This document shows, piece after piece, positions 30,005-44,067 of a stretch of 64,000 nucleotides of DNA; position 1 is the first letter of the stretch, and each line of letters opens with the position of its first letter. The position numbers were made by a program, and so were the translations under genes. The stretch is taken from NCBI GenBank assembly GCA_949358305.1, contig OX442320.1, forward strand, positions 6,154,259 to 6,218,258. Reading direction: 5' to 3'. This DNA comes from Strigamia acuminata. Taxonomy: Eukaryota; Arthropoda; Chilopoda; Geophilomorpha; Linotaeniidae. The notes below the pieces were generated by a model. That model was given only the letters and a program-made list of their open reading frames with translations. It was not told the origin of the DNA and made no database searches.

Positions 30005-30440
30005 ATTAATGGAGGAGAGAAGGAAAGGAAAGGAAAAATGGAGGAGAGAAGGAAAGGAAAGGAAAAATGGAGGAGAGAAGGAAAGGAAAGGAAAAATGGA
30101 GGAGAGAAGGAAAGGAAAAATGGAGGAGAGGAGGAAAGGAAAAATGGAGGAGAGAAGGAAAGGAAAAATGGAGGAGAGAAGGAAAGGAAAAATGGAGGAG
30201 AGAAGGAAAGGAAAAATGGAGGAGAGAAGGAAAGGAAAAATGGAGGAGAGAAGGAAAGGAAAAATGGAGGAGAGAAGGAAAGGAAAAATGGAGGAGAGAA
30301 GGAAAGGAAAAATGGAGGAGAGAAGGAAAGGAAAAATGGAGGAGAGAAGGAAAGGAAAAATGGAGAGAAGGAAAGGAAAAATGGAGGAGAGAAGGAAAGG
30401 AAAAATGGAGGAGAGAAGGAAAGGAGAGAAAAGAAGGAAA
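30005..30440. repeat. Purine-rich 24-bp minisatellite
   Basis: About 17 copies of ATGGAGGAGAGAAGGAAAGG plus AAAA; early copies carry an extra AAAGG. The array is strictly purine on the plus strand, so it could form triplex or other unusual structures. All three plus frames read open only because the unit is 24 bp and stop-free. Confidence 0.93.
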
Positions 30441-31991
30441 GGTTAAGGAAAAGTCAAAATGAAATACATTTTATTAAAATACAATAAATGAATATATATT
30501 TGAAGTTGCTTTCAATATCTCGATGCCTTTCTTCTCAATTTACCCAGTCTTCTAAGTTGCGTATTCCGGAAATCCAAAAGTATAGAATACTCCTAGAAAA
30601 ATAGAGAAAACTAATCAAATACGACGAAGAAAATAAGATAATGTCGGCAAAATTTAAAAATATGCACTAACCGACGTAAATAAATAAACTAACGTTAGAA
30701 AAAAACCATGTCAAGTTACGGTACTATAAAAAATATACGAAACTATAAACTAACGTTAAACCCCACTCGTACAATACGTCTGACTGAAAAGAACTCGATA
30801 GAACAAAAGGAAAAAAAGATAAAATAATGTCGGCATATTTAAATTTTGAATAATTAATGACACAGCAAAATATTCTACTTACAGTTCCATACGAACACAC
30901 CATACATTTTCCGCTCGCTTAATCTCTCGACTGCGGCCGTAAAACTTGGAATTTTAACAAGAAATACCGTTTTACCAAGGAGTTTCGCTACAACAAAGAC
31001 GACTCAAATAAAAAAAATGGCAGCCATCGAGACTTCCGCGCTTCTTTGTTGTCGTCCTCGAAAAGAAACTCTCGCATCAACCTCGTTGCGTTTGATGACG
31101 TCATCAGATATCACAGAACTAAGGTGGCGCGTAGCGGCTATCGTCAAGACTATTTCAAACAACCAAATTTCTTTCTCGATTTCTCCAATTCTATAAACAA
31201 AATATTGTAACTCACACTGTGATTAGATTTGTTACCATCATTCGTTTTAAATTGACACTAAATCTAGCGAAATACGCTACCGCCATCTCGGATTTTTCCC
31301 GCGAACTTGTGAAGTTCACACGAAATCCAATAGATGGCAGATCAGTTTCTGGCATGTTTTGTTGTTTGGGGTTCGAGATTACATGTGTGAGGTTTATTAA
31401 GTTCTTACGAAATCCAATAGATGGCAGATTAGTTTCAGGCCTGGTTTGGAGCATGAAGGTTAAAAACTTCTCGCAAAATCCAATAGATGGCAGAGCGGTT
31501 TTCCTCGCAGTAAAGTAATCGCACCAAACTTAAAAGCATCCGAAAATTGTTTAATTCAACAAAATTGATTCAATGTTAAACTTACTTTGCGCCTACATTT
31601 CTCAACGCGTAACCAAAACAAAACAAAAAACAAAAAAATTCAAATTTGACCCGTAAACTCATTTTTCACTCCACTCTGAAATGTTCATTCAATCAACACT
31701 TAAGACAACATTTTGTTCAACTATTAGTAAACTTTTAACTACTAAATCCACACAATTGCTCGCCTATACAAATGCAATAAAGTGCGTGTAATAAACGTAC
31801 AAAAAAACTCAAGAAAAAACAAAAATAGAATAATTAATGTACATTAATATGTATAAAAACTACATCAGACAAAAAACATCAACTTTTTTGACTTGATATG
31901 ACCAGTTAGGAGAAAAATACTGCTAATCGGACTGCAACACCAAGATTTCGTAATTAAAGGCAGACAAATGACCACTCAGACGTCCTCGTCC
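30441..31991. other. Intergenic region downstream of myosin XVIII with a thrice-repeated 19-bp motif
   Basis: No protein-coding exon is convincing. ATCCAATAGATGGCAGA recurs at about 31325, 31411 and 31480, each preceded by a GAA or CAA. The remainder is AT-rich; the myosin XVIII 3' UTR probably occupies the right end, just before the stop codon at 31992-31994. Confidence 0.5.
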
Positions 31992-34900
31992 TCAAGCAGC
32001 AGACTCCTTGGAAGCGTCTTGTTTCTGACCGAGCGTGACTTGAATATCCTCGGTGGTATCGCTGAGTTCAGAACTAAAAACCAAACAAATCAAACAATTA
32101 ATTCAAAATACAACAACCGTCAATATAAATCAGTTAATGTTTAGTAGCGTTAATTAAACTTAAATTTAACGAAATTAATTCAATTAATGCAGTGTCCGTT
32201 ATCATTCAGACATGCTTAGAATGTAAGCCTACCCACTCGATCCCGCACGACCACCGACTGCGCCGAACATCAAACTGCCGCCACTCGTGCCAACTTGCGA
32301 TCGCATGAGCCTCTGGTGGCTGCTCAACGAAAACGCTTCTAAACTGGAATCGCTGTCGCTTTCGGAGCCGCTCTCCGAGTTATCGCTGCCAAGGTTCTCC
32401 GTCATGGCCGTCTGTAGGTCGTGGATTCTTTTATGCGCCAACTTCAAGTCGGATTTGATGGCCTGGTTTTCCGTCTCCATGTTTTCCACCGCAATTTCCT
32501 GCGCAAAATTTTGATTTCAATTTTGATTTCAATCGAGTGATGGTAATAATAAACTGACCATTTCTTTTTTCTTCTGGATTATCTCGTTCTCTTTCTGCTG
32601 CATCTCCGAGTAATCCTCTTTGAGGTCTCTGAGCTGTCTTTGCAGCTTTCTGTTTTGCTCGAGCGCCGCTTGTTCCTTCGAGCGCATCTCGTCGCATTCC
32701 AAACTCAACTTCTCGTAGTTTTCCTTGGTGCGGCTTAATTGCACTTCGAGACGGCTCCTCGTCGTCTCCTCCAATTCCAACCGCGACTCGACTTCCTTCA
32801 CTCGGTGTTCGAGTCTTTTCTGAGTTTGTGCGTCCATCGTTTCGCCTTCCAGCGCCTCGAGTTTGCTCTTCAAATCGCTCAACTACAAAAATAACAAATT
32901 TCATTTTAAGCGACGAATTCAACGAATAAATTTCTATTTTCCTCATTACTTGATCTCGCAGTTGATTCCGTTCCAATTCAAGTTCGCTCGTTTGTGCCAC
33001 TTGGTCGCTCAACTGCGACTGAACCGCCGATTGTTGTTGAACCGCCGATTTGTATTTTTTCATCACTTCGGCCATTTCCTCCTCGTTTTCCTCCTGCTGC
33101 GTTTGAAGATCGGCCTTTTCCCGCACCAGTGCGCCGCATCTCTTTTGAAGCTGCAAGAAATAATCCAAAATTTTTATTTTCATTTTTTTTTTATCCTCGA
33201 GAGAGTCGCCTTACTTCGTTTTTCACTCTCGTTAAATCGTCCACTTGCAATTGCAACTCCTGCATTTCCAATTCGACGCTTTGCCGGCTCTTAATGGCCG
33301 CCATTTTAGCAAATTCGGCGTCTTCCAGCTGATTTTTCAACTGACGAATCAATAATTTGCTCGGCCCGTCGTCTTTGTTCCTCTCCATGACGGTTTGCGC
33401 ATCTCTGAGCAGCGCCTTGGTCCGCTTCAAGTCCCGACGCATCCGATTGAACGTCTCGACGTCGCAGCTCTGATGCATCGGTCTTTCCTGCATTTCCACC
33501 AACTTGCGTTCGAGCTCGTGTTTCTCCCGCACGAGAACTTGCCGCTCGTCGTACTCCGTTTCCAGTTGCTGCTCCAACGCTTTCACCTAACGAAACAAAA
33601 CAAAACAAAACAAACGCATTACTACCGATCCCCGCGATCAAAAATCACACCTCGAACAACCTTTTTCTGCACATTCATTCGAACTTCCTCGATCTCGTCG
33701 TCCTTCTGCTGCACTTCTTTACGGTGGTCTTTGCGCGTGTTTTCAATAGTCATTTCCAAACGCAGGCGAGCCTAAAGAAATAAAATTGTTAATAAAATAA
33801 ATAACTACATAAATAAATAACAAATAACCTGTTCCAGCATTTGGATTTGACCCGCTTGATCGTCAAGCTCCTCTACGTGGTCCCGCAGCTTCAATTCTAG
33901 TTCATGTTTGAGTCTTTTTAATTGCGCCATCTGGAGAAAAGAAAAAAAATGATATTTTAATTAAATGATTTTAAATGATGTCGTACTATCTTTACCTCTT
34001 CTTCACCCTTGTTATCAAACGTCAAATCATCCAGCTCCTTGCTGAGTGCAGCAACCTTTTCATCCTTCATTTCGATCTCGGCTTGCAGATTCTATTAAGA
34101 AACGTGTCATCTGCATTAAGCCCATCCTTGAAATGTTTCGCAAATAAAAAGCGGAAAAGGGTTGCGAATAGGAAACAAATGCATTTCCTGGCAACAAAAA
34201 AATGTTAATTGGTACAACCAGAAACGCATGGATGAGCACAATGTAATAATAATAACATACAAACTAGTTCATTTAAAAATGCAAAACAATAGATGTTGTT
34301 TTTCTTTTTTCCTTCGTTAATTAACCTCGAGATAATGTTTCGAAAAAATTAATTTTTATGTTTAATGTTTTTTTTTTTTATATTTTGCAATAAAAAAAAT
34401 TTAATTAAAGTTAAAAAAGCGTTTCCTGCCGAGCACAAAATCCTCTTTGACTGCAAAGTTGCTCTTGACATACTTTGAAAATAAATGAAAGGCGAGATAA
34501 AAAGAAACCGCCGGCCACATGTGTTTACCACTACCTTTCGTACTCCAATCAGGTCAAACAACTTTTTGCACCAGATGGTTGTGTGAACTGAATGAAAATA
34601 CAATCAAAACCACTCGTCCTTCGACGTCAAAAAATAAAAAAATAAAAAAATCTCAACATTTTCATTTAAAAAACGTCCAAAAATCGAAAAATAACGAAAA
34701 AATTGATCAATATTCCCCAAAAAAACCTCAAAAAACCAAAAAAAAAACCACAAAAAACGTTATTTACCTGTCCGGTTGACCATAATAAAGTACGCCGGGA
34801 CAAATAACAACAAGTATCCACCATTACTAGTTCACCTTCAACCACTGAACACCTGGAGTTGGACGTCCGTCTAGGTCTGTCCAAACCAGAACGGGGATAA

Positions 34901-37900
34901 GAGTGAATGAGCTCATGTAGACACACTACACCGAGTTCGTTAATTGCCCGAACCTCACTTCCCATTGGATCCCGCTCATTTTTTTTTTAAATCCAATTTT
35001 TTTTTTTCTTCTAAACATTACTTTTCAACAACCTTCCAATTAATACTCCAGTGAAGTGAACTACTTCTCACATTTCAAAACAAAAAAATTACAGGGTGAA
35101 AAACTTTCCTAGAAACAAAAATAAAACACAAAATTCAACGAAAAATAAAACTAAACAAAAAAACTCAGTTTCCATAACGATTTCCCCCGCAAATTGTGAG
35201 AAACGACGCTTAAATCCTTTCCTAAGTGAGAATTTGTATTTTTTCCAAACGAAAATAAAAAAAAACAGCGTAAATAAATTTAATTTTAACCTGCAGCTCT
35301 TGTTCTAAGGTGTATTTCTGGTTCTGGATGAGCTCTTTTTCTCGGGTCAGCTTCTCTTTAAAAATGCGCTCCTGTCTAACCTCGTCGTGGGCAGCTGACA
35401 AATCGCTGTCAAACCTGAGCGACGCCAGACAATTAATGCAAAATAAGCGCATCAATCATCCTCAACAAACTCACTTCCTCTGTTTCTTTTCGAGCATCGC
35501 GTTTCTCGTCATCTGCTCGTCCAAAAGCAATTTCATGTCGTTCATTTCCGCATTTATTCGCTGCACTTTCCGCTTTAATTGGCTACTGCTTTGTTTATGT
35601 TCCTCAACTTCTTCCAACGTTTCTGTTAACTTTAAAAACAAAAATTAATCAATTTTATTTAAATTAATTAAAAATTTTACCCTTTTCTCGAGCATTTTCT
35701 TGCTGTTAAATTCCTTTTCCAACTCGTCTTCGTGTTGTTGCTTCAGTCGTTTCTTCGTGAACTCGAATTCCCTACACGCCCGGTCGTATTTCTGCTTATA
35801 CACAGATGACGAATCTGATACGGAGAAGAAAAAATTGCTTTTATTAACATAACATTTGCATGCAATATTGCAATTCTTCCCACACACCTGTTTCATCATC
35901 AGATAAGTCTCCGTTCATTTCCGAGGCTCTGTACATGCGAGCCTCCATCATTTCCATCTCGATTTTATTGTGATTGTGCTTCAAACTCTCGTATTTGGTC
36001 TGAAAAAATTGATTAAATCCATTAAATCGATAATTTGCCATTAAAATAACTCTACCTCGACTCCCCGCAGTTCTTTTTCGAGTCTCATCCGCTCCGAGGA
36101 TTCCACTTCGAGCATCTCAGCCGCGTGTGCAGATGTGGAATGTTCTTCTGCCAAGTCGCCCGTCAATTCGCTAACCTAAACAAGAATTTAGAAAAGAAAA
36201 AAAATTTTTTTTGTTACAAATTGGTGGTAATTCGACGGTGTTTAGTCTGTTTACCTTCGCTTCGAGTTTGTCGTTTGCATGTTTGAGTTCGGCCCGTTCC
36301 TGGTCTAGCTTTTCGACGCGGGTTTTGATTGTAAGCAGTTCTTGCTGTTTTAAAAAAAGAAACGCAGACTTAAAAAAGAAAAACAAGAGCTCGTTTCAAG
36401 CGTGCTCGGTGGACAGGGAACAACCGCAACTGCTAGTCTCAGCGCCTCAATTTATAACTCAACCAACCTGCATTAAACACAGCGCACATTGCGCTCTTTC
36501 ACCGAACATCATCTTCGCTGCTCGTTTTTTTTTTAACAAAATAAAAATTTCGATCCGATAAAATCTTATCTCGTACATCCCAGAACAACAATTACATCAT
36601 GCAAACGTGTTAACGATTTGCTCGTAATTTTTATTTTTATTTTTTATTTTTTAAAAAATAAAAAATTTAATTTCTCACGTTACTTCCTGAAATGCGATTA
36701 AAATCGATTTATTTTTGTGATTTTTAATGATTGATTGGCATGATTGGCATCGGAAGCGATAAATTTGCGTTGGAAAACACATGGGGGGGAAAATGTAAAC
36801 AAATTACGTGTTAAAGTTTGAAAAATGAAGTAATTTCTCTCAACGCTGCAATCCGCAGACACCAAATTAGTGTTTTTTTTTTTCTCTCTCGAAATCGTCT
36901 GGGTCGGCCCAAAACAGGAAGATAATTTGGACCGAAGCCGAGTCGAGTTATTTTAAACTCGCTGCTGACTCGTCGATTCGTTTATTTAAAGCTTCGTTCG
37001 CGGGCAAAGCTATTTATTTAAATGTAAATGGATTTCTCCTTATCGAATTAAATTTAGAAAGTGTAAATGCCACCTAAATTAACATTAAAGAAAATAAAAG
37101 TCTCACTTCTCGCAGCCGAAGTTGCTCCTCCGTTCGATGGACGTTGAGTAACGGCATCACTTTGACCATCAGTCGCCACCACGGCCAAGTTCGCACCGAT
37201 AAAAATTTACGAACGTTTCTCTGAATGCAACGAAGCGCCATATCCTGCACCTGAAAACCCAAACAAAAAAAATAAACAAACATATTTCATTTTTTTTAAT
37301 TTTTAAAATCCAACCTTTAATTTCTGCAAATTCCTACGACCAAGATAAGCCTTGCAAATGGCTTGAAGTTTCACGACGGTCTCTTTAATCTTCTCGTCCC
37401 TTTGCTCCTCTAATTGCGCCAAAATTCCGGGTCTTATAAAAATCTAACGAAACAAATCCGATAAATCCCATATTTTAAATCATTCGTCCGCTTAAACTTA
37501 CTTTGCTTAAACCTAAACGATAATTTACTCGATCCACGTCGAGATAATGCAGCAACAACTCGACCGCCTGCAATAAAAACAAATTTTAAATAATAAAAAC
37601 AAATAAAATAAATATTTTACCCTTCTTTCGTCCAAAATCGGACTCGACGGCTTCGCGCTCGGCGGCAGCAATAACTCGAATCGATAGCGGAACTCGGAAA
37701 AGAGCAAGTGTTCCGGAAAACCCTGTTTGTACACCCGAATGCTATCGAGGACTTGCGCGCCCCGCAACTGCGAGCGCATCAAAGGCACGTTGATGAGCGC
37801 GTCTTCCGACGACTCGAGCAAGAGTGAAGACTTGAGATCGCACAAGCCGGCGCTGTGCTGTGGTAAAAGGCAGTGAACAAAGTGCAACCGAGCTCGGCGC

Positions 37901-40900
37901 AGCGTCTCGATGATCCCGTCCTGCTGGAATTTCACTTGCAGGCACACCGAGCGGCGTTTAATGCCGGCAGTGGTCGTGGTGTAGCCGCAACGAAGACTCG
38001 AAGCGCGGCGAAGCGAAGATGTTCCTTCGATTCCCACCACGGATCCGCTGATCGTCGTCGTGATCGGACCCCGGCAGGTCAGGAACAACTTGCTCACAGC
38101 ATCCCTACAAAATATTCCAATAAATATAATTTTAAAAAATTTAAATAATTTAATTCACTTTGACGAGTCTTGTAAGAGTGCCGCGGCGGATCTCATCACT
38201 TGATTTTCCCGACACGCTTTCAACCATCCGCTGGCGTTGTAAGTCACCGGATTTAATCCCCGGAAGTGTTGCAGCGTGAACTGATACGATTGTGATCCTT
38301 TTCTCAATAAATCTGGCAATAAATATACAATAACATCAGTTAGAATATAAATTTCACTTCTTTTAACAACCTTTATCCGTGTAGTGCACAAATAAACGCT
38401 CTAAAAACGATTCGTCCGTGGAGCCTGGGAAAATCGCTTCTTCGTCCAAGAGCCAGAGAAGGCCGTGCTGATCCGCGTTGCGTAAATCCAGATTGGACGA
38501 GCGAAGCTAATTTAAAAAATTAAAAATAATTAAAAAATCAAATAAAATGTAAACAAACTTCGCACCAGAGTTTGCTGAGACGGTTTGTCTATCAAGTTGA
38601 CCATGGGCGCCAAAGACGACTCGATGTGCAGTTCCTCCAAATCGCAATCGATGTGCTCCTGCACGTACCTATCCTGTTGATCCACGAACGTGTTCTCGTA
38701 AAACAGTAACTGCAGTCTCTCCTGCCCGTAATTGTAGCACAAATCCTCAAAAGTAGCGCCCGTCTGACGTCCGCAAGTGGCGGGATTCTGAAAACCGGGC
38801 GAGTCGAGAACGAGAATCGAAGTGACCGAACGAGATCCAGAATTAATCGATCTGCAGTTACGAAAATTGTTAATTTATACAAATAAAATCTCTTTAAAGG
38901 TGTTTAAACCACCTGTTGATTAAAGCAACGAGGAGATTGACGGCCTCGGCATACAGTCCCATCGCCATTCCTTCCATAGCTTCTACAGCGTCAGTTGGCC
39001 GGTCCCCTAACGAGCTTTTCTCCGAAGGAGACGTTCTAAATGACGCTCTGGCAGATAAGGAAGAACTGTTGGGACTGAAGATGCTCCTCGATAACTGTTC
39101 TTCGGAAATGCCGAGTAAATTCGCCGCTCTCTGCGCACTTTGTGGATTATTAAACTGCGCTTTGCTACTGTTGTTGCCTGCAAATTCAAATATTGAGTTA
39201 AATTTTATTAATTGTGTTTGATTTAAAGATCTAGTGATCTACCCTTGCTGGCACCGGCTGCGCCCAGATGGTAAATCGCTGCCAAAACGCACCAAATGAC
39301 TTTTAATTCTTCCGCGTCGATTTTCAGTTGCTGCATCGCAACTTGCACGCGAACCCAAGCGAGACTCGCTTTTTGTTTGTCTTCCAACTGAAAAAATTTA
39401 TAAAATTATTTAAATAAATTATTTATTGGGTTTTTTATACCCGTTGCAAAGGCGTCATGAACAAATTCGAGTCGTTTAAATTCTCCAACATCAATTCCTT
39501 TCGAAGTCGGTCGTCCACGCCGGAGAGCATTTGATAAAAAATATGGAATGTTGGTTCTCCTTCCGGTCTTCTCACCACCCTATTTTTCTCCAGTAGCAAA
39601 ACCTAAATTTTAATTTTTTATTTATTAATTTTAAATTTTTTAAAAAAAATTTTATTATTTTTTTTTACTTGAACAGAAGCGTTGTTAATTTGACCGGCGT
39701 GGTCAAAATCCAAGGAAAACAATCCCGTGAACCGTGTGGCGTTTGTATTCATAATAGTGCGGCAATTGCCGAACGCTTCGAGCAACGTGGAAATGGCATT
39801 CAACTTCTCGACTAAGAAAAAAACAATTACAAACGAATATCATGACATCATCAATCCCCATTCATTCGACTCACTCACCCGTAACGACTTTGTTTACACT
39901 ACCGGCCACATACGCGAGGTAATGCAAAACATGTCGGAAGTTAGTTGACTTGCCACTTCCACTCCGACCCGTGAAAACGATCGCCTGGTTCGAACGCGAC
40001 GCCAACATGTTCCTATACGCCGTTTGCGCAACCGCGTAAATGTGCGGCGGCATGTCTTCCTGTTTACATCCCTTAAACATCTGAATAACCTACAAAAGTA
40101 ACATTAAAAAATTATAAATAAATTCAATTACAATTTAATTTCCACCTTTTCCGAGTAAATCGCCAAGGAATGTAAAGGATTGACGACGAGTAAACTTGGT
40201 CCCGAGTACGTGTGCACGAGGTTGCTGCCGTAACGTTGTCGCAACGTGTGCAGAACACTCGATTCGTTGAGGTAATGCAACTGAGCCAGGTCTTCGGCGT
40301 TGTCGAATCGCGGTGGATTCGCCTTTTGAAAATAAAATAAAATAAAAAAGATGAAAAATTCGATAAAAACACATTTTATAAAATACTTTTTCCACATCAT
40401 CCTCATCGACCAGAATAATATCTTCGTCGTGATCGAGTTTAACTTGTACTTGACCTTCGGGTGCTTCGGTGGACGCGAGTTTCTTCGCACCGGCGAACCC
40501 CCCTTTGTGCACCAACCACACTCGCTCGGCGTCCAGCCAGGCTCGCTCCGTGGCTAATTGGTCCTCGGATTTCGCCTTCAAAAAAAAAATAAAATATAAA
40601 TAAATAACGCGAATTAAAATAAATAAGCATTCGGCCTCGAGTAAATCAATTCTAACCACACCTGTAATTAATATTCAGCGTGTGTCTCGCTTTTAAACAA
40701 CCCCGCCAACGAACCATTTAATTACACGTTACGCAACGCCGAATATATATAATAAATATAAAAAATATTTTAGAAAAAAATTGCATTGGCAATCGTCCAG
40801 TGACATTTACGAGCAATTGACAGGTGTGATAACACGATGATCGATATATCCCATAAAGCAACGGGAGAAAAGGAAATAAATAAAATAAATAAAATAAAAT

Positions 40901-42717
40901 GAATCATTTTATTTTGTAATTTGTTAATTTTTTTTCAAGTTAAAACCAAAACGGTGATTTATGATTGGCCATTAAATTCCTTCCCTTCCGCCCACGAAAT
41001 GCAGGAATTCAGCGTAAACAAGCGATTACAAGCTCGATGCAGTAAAGAGGACAAGGATGATCCTTGTGAACTTTTCAAACGAGGTCTTATTGTGTTCACC
41101 CTTTGAGTTGTTTTTTTTTTTTTGCTTATCTCGAGTTATTTTTGGAATTCCGTCATGTGTTTTGGCTTTTTTCATTTATTTTTTAAATGAGAAAAGCAAT
41201 AAATCAATTTAAATGAATCAAGATGTATCAAAACAAGAAAATCAGGAAGTAAATCATTAAAAAGGAAAATGTATCAAGGAAATGAATCACGATGTTGACC
41301 AAACATCGAACCAATTATAGTGATATGCAAATTTTGTTTACATGCACACGAACATTGAGTAACAAACTTTCAGAGACACGAACTCCAAGTTCGTAGTTGC
41401 GTATTTACTTGCCGTATTTATTCGAACAAGAGCCACGAAAATACAATACTTTTTCCCGTATTTTACGTCCATTACGTTAAATACAAAAAAATAGCGTATT
41501 TTTACTGCCGTAGCTCTTAATCGAATAAATACGGTAAGTTAATTACATAGGAAATATAACAGAAATCAGAGAAATAACAAGGAAAATGAGAATTAAACAA
41601 CAACAAATTAGCGCGTGATTAAAAATGTTGTTTAATATAAACCTTTATTAATTTATAATAAAAAAAAATTAAAAATAATAAGATTAAAAATGTTTTCTTC
41701 AATTTTTGCGAAAATGTAATGAAAAATGTAATGAATTACCGCATCTTTTCTAAATCTGCGACTTCCGCTTCGAGTGAGCGTGCCGGTCCTTATGAACGAC
41801 TCGTCCAGATCGACGTCGTGTCCATCCACATTGAGCCGTCGAGTGAGTTCGCTCAACTCAGGCACTGGTTGGACTTTCAAACTGACTCGATCACTCGACG
41901 ACTTAATCAACTCGACAATCTCCACCCGCGACTTATCCTCCACACACACTCCGTTCACCTCCAGCAAGCGGTCGCCGGGCAGCAACCCCGTCTCGTTATT
42001 CCGATCGAAATTGCCCGGCTCCGCAAAAATGATCGTCCGGCGTCTATCGATGTCGTCGTTGCTCACCCCGCGCTCCAAAATCGCCGCTCTGCGCAGCGAG
42101 AAGCCGAAATCGCCAGACGCCTGGCGCCGAATAGTCAAATTGCGAGCTTTGGGCGGCTTGGGCGGCGAAAGCGATGGAAGACGCAGATCTAAATCGAAAG
42201 TTTTGTTCCGATGTCTCGTGGACCCCCGCCCGCACCCCTCGCCGGCAGGGGTCGGCGGCATCGACACGTCACTCGCGGTCAACGAATCGACGGAAACGGC
42301 CGAAACTGTCGGCGATTTCGACGGTTCCACGTTGTTTGCATACGTAATGTATTCATTGGCGAGAGTATTGTGGGCGAGGAGCAGCGCATCGTCCAAGGAA
42401 CTTTGATTGACGTCTTTACTGTCACTTTTCACGCGTCGGATGATGGGTTTGAGGGGTCGCGGAGGGGGCACGGGGGGCTTGGAGCCCGGTGACGTCTGTT
42501 TGCGGAGTGGACTAGCACTGTTCTCGCTCGAGTCGCTCGCGATGGGGGTCGTGGATGTGGTTGTGACGAGCTCGGGGTTCATTTTGTCTTTGCGGCGGAT
42601 GAGTTTGAAGGAAGACTTCTTGTTGACATCGTCGGCGCGCGACGACGAATTCGAGTCGTCCGAGTTGTTTTTCTTTTTCTCGGCTTTCCGCTTCTCCTTG
42701 TTTTTCATGAGAAACAT
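31992..42717 (-). CDS. Myo18: Myosin XVIII heavy chain (PDZ-motor-IQ-coiled coil)
   Basis: Twenty-nine exons (minus) from 42717 to 31992 sum to 1,985 aa. Exon 41740-42717 holds a Lys/Ser-rich N-terminus, a proline-rich stretch and a PDZ domain ([40 protein letters not shown]). The myosin motor spans about 37315-40575: [21 protein letters not shown]-loop GRSGSGKST, switch-1 region [14 protein letters not shown], relay LDSPGFQNP, and [11 protein letters not shown]. An IQ-like segment ([20 protein letters not shown]) precedes a long coiled-coil tail. The C-terminus is acidic and Ser-rich. Class XVIII myosins have little or no ATPase-driven motility; they link actin, Golgi and adhesion proteins and co-assemble with non-muscle myosin II. 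The exon order and many blocks match animal MYO18A. Confidence 0.96.
34092..35290 (-). other. Long intron of myosin XVIII tail
   Basis: The 1.2-kb intron lies between coiled-coil exons 35291-35414 and 33996-34091. It is AT-rich with poly-A/T runs. I see no additional exon or RNA gene. Confidence 0.5.
36345..37106 (-). other. Intron of myosin XVIII at the motor/tail junction
   Basis: About 760 bp lie between the IQ exon (37107-37250) and the first coiled-coil exon (36255-36344). Such junction introns in MYO18 genes can hold alternative starts, but I see no clear alternative first exon. Confidence 0.45.
40576..41739 (-). other. First large intron of myosin XVIII, separating PDZ exon from motor
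   Basis: This 1.16-kb intron separates the N-terminal PDZ exon from the motor. In vertebrates a PDZ-less isoform starts in this interval. I see no confident alternative first exon; a short plus-strand frame at 40921-41106 has no family similarity. Confidence 0.5.
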
Positions 42718-43542
42718 CTTGAAGATCCTGGAAGGGTGAGTGAGAGAAAAATTAGGTATTACTGTTGGGAAGTTTGGTTTTGATTGTTTTGGTATCTTTG
42801 TGATTGGTTTTTATAGATAGCGTGCGGTTTGATGGGGTAATTCTCACGATTGGGCATTGATTAAATCGGGTGATGGCACCTGTTTGGGGTTTTTAAGCGA
42901 GTTTTTACGGTTTTTGGGGGTTTGGTGCATGCGGGGGAAGATTTCCGTTTGCAAGCTGAAACTACCTGTTAACCAAATACCTATTTTAACGTTAAATGAG
43001 GTCACACACTTGAGTTTACGAAGCGGTGCCATCCGAAGCGGTCATCGCGATGTGGCTGCCATTTCTGGAATGGAATGAAAACGCGAAACGGAGCGAGCAG
43101 CGAAGACGGAATTTTCTTTTTTTTTCTTTTGAGGTGATTTGGCGCGACCTTGTGGTGAAATGTAAAAGTTTCTGCGGAAGTGAATGTGGTATTCATAACG
43201 CGGAAAGAGGAAATTGAATTTTTTTTTTCAATTTTTTTTTCATTGCGAATTTATTAAAATAAAAATTGTAAAAAATAAAGATTTGTAAAAAATAAAGGTT
43301 TATTTATTTTTTTTTTTTAAATTTGTTTGTAAATTATATACAAAATAATGAAATGTTAAAACTATTTTGTTAATTTTTTTATTTCTTAGCTTGGGGTATA
43401 TTTTTTAATTTTTCTCTTGGATATGGTAAAATGATGGTAAAAAACAATTAAACTGTATAAAAATGAACATTGCCAGATATTTCAGCTAAATAGGCATAAG
43501 CTGCAGCGCCATTGTTGAAATCGAAACCATGAGATCCACGAG
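42718..43542. promoter_or_regulatory. Myosin XVIII upstream region and gap before the membrane-protein cluster
   Basis: No coding exon is recognised. The right part (43200-43450) is very AT-rich. The upstream region of myosin XVIII and that of the first small membrane-protein gene (ATG 43543) face away from each other. Confidence 0.4.
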
Positions 43543-43904
43543 ATGTCATCTATAACCGATCGCCGGTATGGAGCAAATGATGCTCAACAAGGAGCAACCG
43601 ACAACATACCGTATAATTCCATAGACACGAATAAAACAAAAATTCAACACATTTCTATGTTCTTTTCAGTTGGTTTCGACGTGAGCGCACGCGTGTATTT
43701 CTTCTTTGGTTGACAATTATTCTTCTAGTGGGAGGCGGCGGTCTCACTGCATTCGTTTTACTGCGGCACTACAAGATCCAAGAAAAATCAAGCGAAGATT
43801 ACTCAACCCATATTGTTTTGCTGGACCAAGACCACTTTCCAAGCACGACTGAAATACCGCTTGAACACTTGACCGAAGCCCATTCAACGGACGATGAAAA
43901 TTAA
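43543..43904 (+). CDS. Small type II single-pass membrane protein 1 (lectin-receptor-like N-terminus without lectin domain)
   Basis: Two exons, 43543-43610 and 43670-43904, 100 aa. A short cytosolic N-terminus (MSSITDRRYGANDAQQGATD) runs into WFRRERTR, then a membrane helix (FLLWLTIILLVGGGGLTAFV) and a short acidic extracellular tail ending HSTDDEN. The intron splits the codon of Pro before Trp, exactly as in the next gene (NIP/W in both). The layout equals the N-terminal half of the lectin-like receptors downstream but stops before any C-type lectin domain. A polyadenylation-like AATAAA follows near 43972. No known family is recognised. Confidence 0.7.
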
Positions 43905-44067
43905 TCAACAAATTTACGAAATTACACACTGTGATTCAATTTCCAATACCCTGCACGTAAAAAAACATGGAATAAACTAATAAAAATGCATTTTAATGAT
44001 ACAATGTCTTTATTTCTTGCTTAGAGTGCATCGTGGGACGATTATTGTTTAAAACTTTTCAGTCAAA

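Noticed and set aside
29978-30487. Highly charged Glu/Lys/Arg repeat protein in three plus-strand frames
   Set aside because: Frames are open only because the 24-bp purine unit lacks stops; there is no conserved flank or splice context.
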